A stretch of DNA of 64,000 bases from Muribaculum gordoncarteri (GTDB taxonomy: Bacteria; Bacteroidota; Bacteroidia; Bacteroidales; Muribaculaceae), in NCBI RefSeq assembly GCF_004803695.1, contig NZ_CP039393.1, forward strand, positions 62,001 through 126,000. Direction: 5' to 3'. Made by a program: the position numbers and the translations under genes. The notes beneath the pieces were generated by a model. That model had not been told where the DNA came from. It saw only the letters and a list, made by a program, of their open reading frames with translations, and ran no database searches. Below are positions 1-7,461 of the stretch, in pieces; within the stretch, counting starts at the first letter, position 1, and every line of letters begins with the position of its first letter.

Positions 1-681
1 ACGGTGCTGAACCTTCTCATAGGTATAATGCAGCCTCTTTTTCCCGAACCGCTCATTGCCCAGCAAACGTTTATGAACATCATCATCGGCGGTGTCCTTT
101 GCGGAGTGGGCATCGGATTGGCATTCACCCATAACGGCAGCACGGGCGGCACCGACATCGTGGCCGCGATGGTGTCGAAGCGCAGCAACGTGTCGATAGG
201 CCGCATGATGATATATTGCGATTTCTTGATCATATCGTCGAGCTTCTTCCTCTTTCATCAGATTGACAAGGTGGTCTACGGTCTTGTGGTCACATTCCTT
301 GCATCGTTCATGACCGACCAGGTGATAAACACCAACCGTCAGGCCGTCCAGTTCACCATCATATCGCGTTACTGGGAGGAGATAGCCACGGCCATAAACA
401 ATGAGGCCCGTCGAGGCTGCACCGTGCTCTCGGGAATGGGCTGGTACACCAAGCATGAGGTTAAGATGCTCATTGTCATGTGTCGCAAGATAGAGTCGGT
501 AACCATATTCCGCATCGTCAAGTCGATCGACAAGGATGCATTCATCACTCAGGCCAATGTCAACGGAGTCTATGGCCAGGGATTTGACATGGTAAAGCTG
601 AAGATGAAGCCCAGCAAGAATCATGACGGACTCGAAGAGCCGGCTCATGCAGTGCCTCATGATGCGATAAAACAAGAATAA
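1..681 (+). CDS. YitT family membrane protein, 5' end cut by window
   Basis: C-terminal part of a YitT/DUF2179 protein. Visible are hydrophobic helices separated by the glycine-rich stretch HNGSTGGTDIVA, typical of the YitT membrane domain. A cytoplasmic DUF2179 domain follows, with the pattern T-L-SGMGWYT, then IDKDAF and VYGQGFD near the C-terminus. The reading frame is open to base 1, and family members are usually about 280-300 residues, so roughly 60-80 residues lie upstream. YitT proteins are poorly characterised inner-membrane proteins and no substrate can be inferred. The family call is firm; the function is unknown. Confidence 0.9.
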   Translation, partial: TVLNLLIGIMQPLFPEPLIAQQTFMNIIIGGVLCGVGIGLAFTHNGSTGGTDIVAAMVSKRSNVSIGRMMIYCDFLIISSSFFLFHQIDKVVYGLVVTFLASFMTDQVINTNRQAVQFTIISRYWEEIATAINNEARRGCTVLSGMGWYTKHEVKMLIVMCRKIESVTIFRIVKSIDKDAFITQANVNGVYGQGFDMVKLKMKPSKNHDGLEEPAHAVPHDAIKQE

Positions 682-727
682 TAGAAGAAAAAAAGTGTAA
701 ATGTGACATTTATTAGCGAAAAATGGC

Positions 728-735
728 TATCTTTG
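728..735 (+). promoter_or_regulatory. Bacteroidota -7 box of serine palmitoyltransferase gene
   Basis: TATCTTTG matches the TAnnTTTG -7 consensus of the Bacteroidota primary sigma factor. It lies about 70 nt before the start codon of the downstream gene, in an AT-rich gap after the YitT stop. Confidence 0.6.
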
Positions 736-806
736 CAGCCTGCATTTTGGTAAGAAGTGCCATTTAGGCAGAAGTCAGTCACAAAACGCTTACTTACACA
801 TAGACT

Positions 807-1994
807 ATGAAGCTATTACAAGCTAAACTGGACAAGTATCAGGAACCGCAGAAAGCTAAGGCTGCGGGCATTTATCCTTATTTTAGAGAAATATCGAGCG
901 AACAGGACCCTGAGGTTATAATCAATGGCCGCAAGGTGCTGATGTTTGGCTCCAATTGCTACAGCGGCCTCGTGAACCATCCCAAAATCAAGGAAGCGGC
1001 CATTGCTGCAATTAAGAAGTACGGCACGGGATGTGCCGGTTCGCCGTTCTTGAACGGTACGCTTGACATCCACAAGGAGTTGGAGGCAAAGCTTGCTGAA
1101 TACGTTGGAAAGGAAGACGCTATGATCTATTCAACCGGATTCGGTGTGAATCTCGGTGTCGTTTCCACATTGACAGGCCGTGAGGATTACATCCTCTGGG
1201 ATGAGCAGGACCACGCTTCCATCATCGAGGGCCGTCGATTGTCGTTCTCTCAGTCGTTGAAGTACAAGCACAATGACATGGAGTCGCTTGAAAACCAGTT
1301 GAAGAAGTGCGATCCCTCAAAGGTAAAGCTTATAGTCACCGACGGCGTTTTCTCGATGGAGGGCGATGTAGCCAATCTTCCTGAAATAGTGCGTCTTGCC
1401 AAGAAGTATGATGCAAGCGTGATGGTCGACGAGGCTCACGGTATCGGAGTGTTCGGCCGCGGAGGTCGCGGAACATGCAATCATTTCGGAGTTTCCAAGG
1501 ATGTGGATCTCATCATGGGAACATTCAGCAAGTCATTTGCATCGCTCGGCGGATTTATCGCCTGCGACAAGTCGATCACCAACTATCTGCGTCACCATTC
1601 ACGTTCCTATATATTCACAGCCAGCATAACTCCCGCATCGACTGCCGCAGCTATGGCCGCGCTTGAAATCATGCAGCAGGAGCCTCAGCTTCAGGAGCAG
1701 CTTTGGGAGCTCACCCACTATGCGCTTGACGGATTCCGCAACATGGGCTGCGAGATAGGCAACACCTCGACTCCCATCATTCCGCTCTTCATCCGCGACA
1801 ACTACAAGACATTTGCCATCACTCGCGACCTTCTCGAGGAGGGCATATTTGTCAACCCCGTGGTTTCGCCTGCAGTGGCTCCCCAGGATACGCTGATACG
1901 CTTCAGCCTCATGGCCACTCACACCAAGGATCAGGTAACTACCGCCCTTGAGAAGATCCAGAAGGTGTTCAAGAAGCACGGAATATTGAAATAG
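807..1994 (+). CDS. spt: serine palmitoyltransferase (alpha-oxoamine synthase)
   Basis: PLP-dependent alpha-oxoamine synthase of 395 residues. The Bacteroides-type enzyme condenses L-serine with palmitoyl-CoA to 3-ketosphinganine, the first step of bacterial sphingolipid synthesis, in the cytoplasm. Visible hallmarks are the glycine-rich NGTLDIH region, the DEAHGIGVFG cofactor-binding motif and the PLP lysine in TFSKSFAS (about residue 242). Overall wording is very close to the Bacteroides enzyme (YPYFREI, LSFSQSLKYKHNDM, MATHTKDQ). The related ketobutyrate-CoA ligase and BioF share the fold and cannot be excluded by fold alone, but the N-terminal and C-terminal motifs favour Spt. It has its own promoter and terminator, so it is probably monocistronic. 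Confidence 0.9.
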   Translation: MKLLQAKLDKYQEPQKAKAAGIYPYFREISSEQDPEVIINGRKVLMFGSNCYSGLVNHPKIKEAAIAAIKKYGTGCAGSPFLNGTLDIHKELEAKLAEYVGKEDAMIYSTGFGVNLGVVSTLTGREDYILWDEQDHASIIEGRRLSFSQSLKYKHNDMESLENQLKKCDPSKVKLIVTDGVFSMEGDVANLPEIVRLAKKYDASVMVDEAHGIGVFGRGGRGTCNHFGVSKDVDLIMGTFSKSFASLGGFIACDKSITNYLRHHSRSYIFTASITPASTAAAMAALEIMQQEPQLQEQLWELTHYALDGFRNMGCEIGNTSTPIIPLFIRDNYKTFAITRDLLEEGIFVNPVVSPAVAPQDTLIRFSLMATHTKDQVTTALEKIQKVFKKHGILK

Positions 1995-2021
1995 TATATC
2001 CAACACTACAGATTATATGTC

Positions 2022-2059
2022 GACATGGCTGTCTATCGCTGACGGCCATGTCTTTTTTT
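2022..2059 (+). terminator. Rho-independent terminator after spt
   Basis: Arms GACATGGC and GCCATGTC enclose a 15-nt loop and are followed by seven T. It starts 27 nt after the spt stop codon. Confidence 0.85.
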
Positions 2060-2121
2060 GTGCGCGAGAAAAAAATCGTGCCGTTACATGAAAAAAATTA
2101 AGTAAAACACTTGCATGTTTC

Positions 2122-2141
2122 AAATAATAATTATAACTTTG
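2122..2141 (+). promoter_or_regulatory. PerR-like box overlapping promoter of perR
   Basis: AAATAATAATTATAA (2122-2136) matches the PerR box consensus TTATAATNATTATAA at all but the first two positions. It overlaps the -7 box TAACTTTG (2134-2141). The gene immediately downstream is a Fur-family protein with PerR features, so peroxide-responsive autorepression is inferred. Confidence 0.5.
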
Positions 2142-2169
2142 TAATGATTACAAAACAGTATTGACTGCA

Positions 2170-2598
2170 ATGAAAATGATGACGACGGCACAACTGAGCG
2201 ATTATCTGAAGGCCAAGGGGGTAAGACCTTCGGCCCAGCGCATCGCCATATTGCGCTATCTCATGGAGAATCCGGTTCACCCAACGGTCGAGAAGATACA
2301 TGAGGCCCTGGTGCATGACATGCCGTCATTGTCATTGACCACCGTCTATAACACTCTGAACTGCCTTGTGGCAGCCGATTGCGGAGTGACGATGCTGACT
2401 CCCGACTCGCGTAACGCTCACTTTGATTTCATAGAGCATCCCCACGCCCACACCTATTGCCGCTCATGCGGAGCGATAATGGATATGGAACTTGGCGGAG
2501 CGTTGTCGGGCGATGATTGCCGGGGCGGCTTCCACGTAGAGCGTGTTGATGTGTGCTACCGGGGCCTTTGCAGCGACTGTTATGCAAAATTGAATTGA
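2170..2598 (+). CDS. perR: Fur family peroxide-responsive repressor, PerR-like
   Basis: Fur-family metalloregulator of about 142 residues from the ATG; an upstream TTG at 2161 would add three residues and is less likely. The N-terminal winged helix is seen in KGVRPSAQRIAILRYL and SLTTVYNTLNCL. The C-terminal half has the metal ligands HFDFIEHPHAHTYC and two CxxC pairs (CRSC, CSDC) for structural zinc. The Asp in HFD corresponds to the Asp that distinguishes peroxide-sensing PerR from Fur, so PerR is preferred; this is inference from one residue and context. The next gene is rubrerythrin, a classical PerR target, 40 nt downstream, and PerR-like boxes precede both genes. Confidence 0.8.
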   Translation: MKMMTTAQLSDYLKAKGVRPSAQRIAILRYLMENPVHPTVEKIHEALVHDMPSLSLTTVYNTLNCLVAADCGVTMLTPDSRNAHFDFIEHPHAHTYCRSCGAIMDMELGGALSGDDCRGGFHVERVDVCYRGLCSDCYAKLN

Positions 2599-2612
2599 AC
2601 TTAAATTTTTTC

Positions 2613-2627
2613 GTATAATTATTTAAT
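2613..2627 (+). promoter_or_regulatory. weak PerR-like box before rubrerythrin
   Basis: GTATAATTATTTAAT matches the PerR box at 11 of 15 positions and lies 12 nt before the rubrerythrin start codon. It is weaker than the box before perR, and AT-richness lowers its value as evidence on its own. Confidence 0.3.
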
Positions 2628-2638
2628 AACCAAAAGAA

Positions 2639-3190
2639 ATGAAAAAGAAATTTATTTGTACCGTTTGCGGTTATGTTCATGAAGGTAATGAAGCTCCTGA
2701 AAAGTGCCCCCAGTGCGGCGCTCCCCGCAGCAAGTTCAAGGAACTCGACGAAACCGCTCTTCTTCAGTTTGTAACCGAGCATGAAATCGGTGCAGCAAAG
2801 GGTTCGGACGACGAGATGATCAAGGACCTTACCGCTCACTTCAACGGCGAGTGTACCGAGGTGGGTATGTATCTTGCAATGTCGCGTCAGGCCGACCGCG
2901 AGGGTTATCCCGAAGTAGCCGAGGCTTTCAAGCGTTACGCTTTTGAGGAAGCTGAGCACGCTGCAAAGTTTGCCGAACTTCTCGGTGAGATGGTATGGGA
3001 TACCAAGACCAACCTTGAAAAGCGTATGGCTGCCGAGGCAGGTGCCAATGCCGACAAGATGCGCATCGCAAAGCGTGCCAAGGAACTCGGTCACGATGCT
3101 ATCCATGACACCGTTCATGAAATGGCTAAGGACGAGGCTCGTCACGGTCAGGGCTTTGAGGGTCTTTACAACCGATTCTTCAAGAAGTAA
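2639..3190 (+). CDS. rbr: reverse rubrerythrin (NADH peroxidase component)
   Basis: Non-haem diiron peroxidase of 183 residues. The domain order is reversed: an N-terminal rubredoxin-like zinc/iron ribbon ([12 protein letters not shown], then CPQCGAP, residues 4-31) precedes the ferritin-like four-helix domain. The latter carries the ExxH-type ligands ([34 protein letters not shown]). The family reduces hydrogen peroxide in the cytoplasm of anaerobes using electrons from NADH oxidoreductases. The gene follows the PerR-like gene by 40 nt and is probably co-transcribed or co-regulated with it. A clear terminator follows. Confidence 0.92.
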   Translation: MKKKFICTVCGYVHEGNEAPEKCPQCGAPRSKFKELDETALLQFVTEHEIGAAKGSDDEMIKDLTAHFNGECTEVGMYLAMSRQADREGYPEVAEAFKRYAFEEAEHAAKFAELLGEMVWDTKTNLEKRMAAEAGANADKMRIAKRAKELGHDAIHDTVHEMAKDEARHGQGFEGLYNRFFKK

Positions 3191-3215
3191 TCAAATCCTG
3201 TTTATAAAAAACGCT

Positions 3216-3247
3216 GTGAAGCTCGCCGTCAGTTCGGTGAGCTTCAC
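3216..3247 (+). terminator. hairpin terminator after rubrerythrin
   Basis: Perfect 9-bp arms GTGAAGCTC and GAGCTTCAC, 26 nt after the rubrerythrin stop. The following tract is only moderately T-rich. Confidence 0.65.
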
Positions 3248-3358
3248 TTGTATATGTTCATGCCCCATCGGGTTAAAAATGCTTATATGGTTAACTTTTA
3301 GGATTCCAATGTGTTATATTATCTGAATAGAATAATGAAAACATTTAATTTCAAAGTT

Positions 3359-3865
3359 ATGAAAAACAAGCTATTTTTGATGATGTTGGCATTGTGTGGG
3401 GTGTTCATGCTGTCGTCGTGCAGCGATGATGACGATGACAATGATGTTGCAGCCTCCAAAGTCCCTCAGGCTTATGTAGAGGCATTGGCTGCCAAGTTTC
3501 CTGAAGCTGCAAATGTGGAATGGGAAAACAAGGGCGCATATCTTGTAGCCGATTTCACAAAGGATTTCCGTGACTATGAAGTGTGGTTTGATTCATCGGC
3601 AAAGTGGAGTATGACAAATATCGATTGTGGAAAGGATCTGTTCTTCATTCCCGGCGAGGTGTCGAAGGCTTTTGCCGAGAGCGAGTATGGAACATGGACT
3701 ATCGACGACATCGAGAGTTACGAAAGAGCCAACGACAGCTTCTATGTAATAGAGGTGGAAAAGGTCGGAAACAGCGACACCGACATCTACTACAGGCCCG
3801 ACGGCGAGCTTATAAAGGCTGTGGTGAGCGACAATGCTGAAATAACCCCGGTCACTGTATTGTAG
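3359..3865 (+). CDS. PepSY-like (DUF2874) lipoprotein
   Basis: Predicted outer- or inner-membrane lipoprotein of about 168 residues. From the ATG at 3359 the N-terminus is a signal peptide with lipobox LSSC, followed by an acidic tether (SDDDDDND), usual for Bacteroidota surface lipoproteins. An upstream ATG at 3335 would only lengthen the n-region. The mature part has two repeats of the type AxxxKFPEAxNVEWExKGxYxVADF and VSKAFxESEYGTWTIDDIESYER, characteristic of PepSY-like/DUF2874 putative beta-lactamase-inhibitor-fold proteins. Function is unknown. The 3' end overlaps the convergent menA gene by 14 bp. Confidence 0.8.
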   Translation: MKNKLFLMMLALCGVFMLSSCSDDDDDNDVAASKVPQAYVEALAAKFPEAANVEWENKGAYLVADFTKDFRDYEVWFDSSAKWSMTNIDCGKDLFFIPGEVSKAFAESEYGTWTIDDIESYERANDSFYVIEVEKVGNSDTDIYYRPDGELIKAVVSDNAEITPVTVL

Positions 3866-4721
3866 CCACGATTGCGAATGCCGATGCATAGAGCAGTATA
3901 AGCATCGCAGTCATTCCAAGCAAAGGATTAAGCGACTTGCCCGTAACACGGGTGAGTCGCTTCCATAATATGAGGTGAAGCACGATGTACACGTAGGCAA
4001 TGGCGTGCATGTTGGTGAAGGCTTTCCACATCAGCGCTACGGCAATCAGGCCGTTGAGCAGGTATAGCGTGGCCATGAACGGGCGCCCCATCTTGACGGC
4101 AAGAGTGAGCTTGCCCACGGCGCGGTCGTCGTCGATGTCACGGTAGTTGTTTACGATGAGCACATTGGCGATCATGAGGCCCAGTGCCACCGATCCGGCA
4201 AGAACTTCGGCGGTGAATGTGCCCGATTGAACGTAGTAGGTGAGATTGACAGGAATTATGCCGAAGTAGAACACTACCGCCACTTCGCCCCAGCCGTGAC
4301 GCGACAGCGGGTAGGGGCCGGTTGAGTAGGCCATTACGCCCAAGGCAATCAGTATGCCTGCGGGCAGCATCCACCATCCTCCCCAGTGTATCAGCGAGCA
4401 CCCTACGGCGCAAGCCAGCGCGAGAGTGGCGAATGTGGCTGTTTTCATCGCACGCGGCGTTATGTCGCCCTCGGTCACTCCTCGCCGGGGCCCGTCGCGG
4501 CCTGCGCGGTCGAGTCCGTCACGGTAGTCATAGTATTCGTTGGCGAAGTTTGACGCTATCTGCGCAAGTACGGCAAAAATCAGGCACAACGCCGCAGGCA
4601 GCGGCTTGAAGTTTCCGTCGAGTTGATTGTATCCTATTGCAAGCACCACTCCGGCTACCGACACGGGAAGCGTGCGCAGCCTCATGGCTTCAATCCAGCA
4701 CTTAATCATCATTGATGGCAC
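3852..4721 (-). CDS. menA: 1,4-dihydroxy-2-naphthoate polyprenyltransferase
   Basis: Integral membrane UbiA-family prenyltransferase of 289 residues that attaches the isoprenoid chain to dihydroxynaphthoate in menaquinone synthesis. The first Asp-rich motif is visible as NFANEYYDYRDGLDR (about residues 60-75), the second as NNYRDIDDD (about 192-200). At least seven hydrophobic segments are present. Its start overlaps the upstream ATPase gene by 20 bp on the same strand, so translation may be coupled. Other men genes are not in the window. Confidence 0.93.
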   Translation of the reverse strand: MPSMMIKCWIEAMRLRTLPVSVAGVVLAIGYNQLDGNFKPLPAALCLIFAVLAQIASNFANEYYDYRDGLDRAGRDGPRRGVTEGDITPRAMKTATFATLALACAVGCSLIHWGGWWMLPAGILIALGVMAYSTGPYPLSRHGWGEVAVVFYFGIIPVNLTYYVQSGTFTAEVLAGSVALGLMIANVLIVNNYRDIDDDRAVGKLTLAVKMGRPFMATLYLLNGLIAVALMWKAFTNMHAIAYVYIVLHLILWKRLTRVTGKSLNPLLGMTAMLILLYASAFAIVATIQ

Positions 4722-6318
4722 TTATGTCGGGTCGCGGAGCCGAAGCCTCGGTTTCATCGATTCCGAAACAGTGCACTATGGCGCGTCTTATACATTCGGC
4801 GTCGCGTCCGTTCTCTTTTAGTATTTTTATTATATCGTTAATGTAACTGTCCTTGTTGTTGAGTCCGCACAGTGCGGCGACATTCGATCCGGGGAGCATC
4901 GACTTCTGGTTGTAGACGCGAAGCACCGACTGGTAGTCGCCGTTGACCACGTAACGGTGAAATTCCTTACAGAAGTTCTCGTACATTGCTCTCGGGTTAA
5001 TTTCGTTGACGAGATTGGCCATGTGCTCCTCCAGCTTGTTGATGTTGGGGAAGCGACCGTCGATGCGATACTCCATGATTCGTTTTACGCGATGTCGAGT
5101 GTGCAGCAGGGCCTGCTGGCGTATGTCGTGCTTAAACTGTCCGAGAATCGATTTCTTGACATGCTCAAATACCCGGTTCTCGTTGCGGTGGTGACGGCGT
5201 GCTACAGTGCGAATCACCCCTTCGAGCATCAATATGTTTTCGATTTCGGCCACATCGGGTACGAAAATTTTTTTGTCACGCAGATACTTCACCTCTTGGG
5301 CGTCGCGGCGGTCGCGGTCGACTATTCCGTGACTGTCGAGGTGGTGGAATGCGTTCAGGTCGTTGAACGTGCGTGTCGCCTCGATGACCTTGTTGCAGCT
5401 GCCGAGCGACTTTACCGTATAGTCGGTGAACACCAGCGGATAGAGCTTTGCGTCGATGGAGTGGGTAGCGTCACCTTCGATGAAGAGCACCGGCTTGCGT
5501 GCGCCCACGAGGGTGGCATAGAGGTCTTCGCTTATTGAGGAGTTGGGAGGCAGAACTGCATAGTCCCATGTCTGTTTTGCTGCGTCATATCCCCGCACCC
5601 ATATAATGGCGTTGCCACGCTGTGCCGACAGGAATTCGACATCGTGGGTGGTGTAGACAAATGTGCAGTCGGGGCGCATCGACTCGACTTTATCCCAGAT
5701 GAAACCTGTGATTGAGGGGTGAAGGAACATTCCCGGGCTGTCGACAAATATGACGGCCTTCTCGGGGGCGTATTGTAACGCTCCGAAGTAGTAGAGTACG
5801 GCCTTTTCGCCGTCGGAAAGTTTAAGTGAGGAGTAGGCTTCGGCTGCGTCGTTGTTGCGTCTGAAGAGCAGCTTGCCGCCTTCACGCAACACCTTGTTTT
5901 CGGGGAATACCTCCTGCCAAGCCTTTATCACGCGGTCGAGGTGACTCTCGGGCAGCGGCACGGGCTTGCTGTCGGCGTTTGTGACCTTGTGGGCGATAAG
6001 GTTTAGCACTTCATCGTAGAGCATCAGGGTGGTGAGCCGTTCAAACTGGGTGGCGTTGTCGCTTCGGATGAACGATGACTGCGATGTGGCCTCCACGTAA
6101 CGTGAATCGATCGAGCCGGGGAGATTGTCGGGCGTGTCACAACGATATAGAGCCTTCAAGGCCGAAAGCCTGAAGACCGGGGAGTCGAGCTCGGAGATGA
6201 AGCGCTCGGTGAAGCGCGTTTTTCCGGCTCCGTTGGCTCCGATAACGATGATTCGCCTGTTGTCGGCGACGATGGTGTCGCGTGACCCGTCAAGCCGTGG
6301 AGGAAGTTGTAGTTTCAT
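4702..6318 (-). CDS. AAA ATPase fused to DUF4435 (PARIS/OLD-like)
   Basis: A 538-residue single-chain protein. Residues 1-270 form an ABC/SMC-like ATPase: Walker A GANGAGKT (about 28-35), signature LSDGEK, Walker B AVIFVDSP and H-loop TTHD. A DUF4435 (Toprim-like) module follows from about residue 275 (LFIEGDATHSIDAKLYP, DSHGIVDRDRR, VAEIENILM). The architecture resembles OLD-family proteins and, more closely, the anti-phage PARIS pair AriA (ATPase) and AriB (DUF4435), which also occurs fused. Walker B ends in DSP rather than DEP. Codon and GC character match the flanking core genes, and it overlaps menA, so it looks long-resident. A defence role is inference; a housekeeping role is possible. 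Confidence 0.75.
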   Translation of the reverse strand: MKLQLPPRLDGSRDTIVADNRRIIVIGANGAGKTRFTERFISELDSPVFRLSALKALYRCDTPDNLPGSIDSRYVEATSQSSFIRSDNATQFERLTTLMLYDEVLNLIAHKVTNADSKPVPLPESHLDRVIKAWQEVFPENKVLREGGKLLFRRNNDAAEAYSSLKLSDGEKAVLYYFGALQYAPEKAVIFVDSPGMFLHPSITGFIWDKVESMRPDCTFVYTTHDVEFLSAQRGNAIIWVRGYDAAKQTWDYAVLPPNSSISEDLYATLVGARKPVLFIEGDATHSIDAKLYPLVFTDYTVKSLGSCNKVIEATRTFNDLNAFHHLDSHGIVDRDRRDAQEVKYLRDKKIFVPDVAEIENILMLEGVIRTVARRHHRNENRVFEHVKKSILGQFKHDIRQQALLHTRHRVKRIMEYRIDGRFPNINKLEEHMANLVNEINPRAMYENFCKEFHRYVVNGDYQSVLRVYNQKSMLPGSNVAALCGLNNKDSYINDIIKILKENGRDAECIRRAIVHCFGIDETEASAPRPDISAINDD

Positions 6319-6324
6319 GACGCT

Positions 6325-6378
6325 ATAGGTGAAGAGTTATAACGTAAAGTTAATAAAAACTTTTGTAACTCCACCTAT
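6325..6378. terminator. imperfect hairpin between DUF2156 and ATPase genes
   Basis: Arms ATAGGTG-aa-GAGTTA (6325-6339) and TAACTC-CACCTAT (6366-6378) pair with a 2-nt bulge. The stop codon of the DUF2156 gene lies inside the 3' arm. It could attenuate or terminate transcription between the two minus-strand genes; there is no strong T-run. Confidence 0.4.
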
Positions 6379-7298
6379 GCTTTCGGGTTCTCGATTGACA
6401 GATTGTACTTTTTGAGCAACATTACGGGATGATATGACAATTTGGCCTTGCGCAGCCCCTCGTCGCCTACATCCTCTTCGCGGTTTATGTAATTGACGCC
6501 GTGACGGGTCGTCATGTCGGCGGCAAACAGCTTGTTGATCGTTTCACCCGCACCCGGTATGGTGTGGTTCATCTTCTCGATGTGTACATAGAGCGTGTCG
6601 CCTATTATCTCGCCTATGGTGAATGCCACGATGCCGTGCCGGTGGGTCGATAACACAGCGCCCTCAAAGGGAAACCGCTGATAGTTGTCGAGAACGTTGA
6701 ACACCTGTTCGCGTTCGGCATCGGCGAGCTCCTGCGAGGCATCGGGCTGCAGTGTCGTGCGATGGTAGAACTCCTTCACCGCCTCGATGTTGTCGATGGT
6801 GAGCGGACGGTAGTCATAGTCGGGATTGTCGGCGATGAACCGGTTTACGTGATTGCGCTTTTTGCTGTATTTGTTACCCTGAAGGGTAGCGAGGTCGGCT
6901 GCGTTGTAGAGGTAGTCGGCCCAGTCGGTCAACTCCTCTATGCGGCACGGGCCAAGGCAGTAGAAGTCCGACAGCCGGTCCTCGGGTACGGCCGAAAATT
7001 GAACGGGCAAGTTGTGGTGACGGCAGTAGTCGAAAACAAGCGATATTGCGTCACGCAGTGCCATGTCGCCTATCGGCATCGAGAATGCAGGAACGGCTGT
7101 GTCGTTCTCCGACACGCCTTTTATGAAAAGTGTGTTGTCGACTATGTCGTATTGATAGTGGAAATAGTCGCTCCACATCAGCAATCCGGCTATGGTGTAG
7201 TCACAGGTGCGGCTTTCGGCCTTTCGGAGAATCTCCCTTAATGCCGGAACAGCGTCGATTGTGACGGGTCGGAACGATAGTTTTGTAAGAGTATCCAT
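6375..7298 (-). CDS. DUF2156 / LPG-synthetase C-terminal-like acyltransferase
   Basis: Protein of 307 residues from the ATG at 7298; an upstream in-frame start at 7454 would cross a long inverted repeat and adds non-conserved sequence, so the inner start was chosen. It shows the two-lobed GNAT-like fold of the phosphatidylglycerol lysyltransferase C-terminal domain (DUF2156). Visible are KYSKKRNHVNRF at the lobe junction, the LYVHIEKMN strand, and NYINREEDVGDEGLRKAKLSYHP near the end. Homologues transfer aminoacyl groups or have unknown substrates; no substrate can be assigned here. It has no membrane segments, unlike full MprF. About 160 nt separate it from the upstream DUF4062 gene. Confidence 0.75.
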   Translation of the reverse strand: MDTLTKLSFRPVTIDAVPALREILRKAESRTCDYTIAGLLMWSDYFHYQYDIVDNTLFIKGVSENDTAVPAFSMPIGDMALRDAISLVFDYCRHHNLPVQFSAVPEDRLSDFYCLGPCRIEELTDWADYLYNAADLATLQGNKYSKKRNHVNRFIADNPDYDYRPLTIDNIEAVKEFYHRTTLQPDASQELADAEREQVFNVLDNYQRFPFEGAVLSTHRHGIVAFTIGEIIGDTLYVHIEKMNHTIPGAGETINKLFAADMTTRHGVNYINREEDVGDEGLRKAKLSYHPVMLLKKYNLSIENPKA

Positions 7299-7327
7299 AA
7301 GTTTGATATCAACATAAATTGTCAAGC

Positions 7328-7388
7328 ATCCGGTGCGACAGTCACATGACTCTTCATCCCTCCTCTTAGAATACTGTCGCACCGGGAT
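7328..7388. repeat. 13-bp perfect inverted repeat in 5' leader of DUF2156 gene
   Basis: CCGGTGCGACAGT (7330-7342) and its exact reverse complement (7373-7385) are separated by 30 nt, with AT/AT extension. It lies 30 nt upstream of the DUF2156 start and 75 nt below the DUF4062 stop. It may be a leader structure, an operator or the scar of an insertion boundary. No T-run supports a simple terminator. Confidence 0.6.
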
Positions 7389-7461
7389 AAAAGAATAATG
7401 CTTACAGCCCCGCGATTGTTTAATTATGCATAAGTAATTGAAGAGATAGGGCAAAAATTAG

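Noticed and set aside
5532-5885. Open frame on the minus strand inside the ATPase gene, and similar long opposite-strand frames inside mfd, ctp, GH3 and PL11
   Set aside because: They overlap well-supported genes with clear family motifs and show no family features themselves; they are shadows of codon bias.
7299-7454. N-terminal extension of the DUF2156 protein
   Set aside because: The extra 52 codons cross a perfect inverted repeat and carry no conserved sequence; the ATG at 7298 fits the family start.
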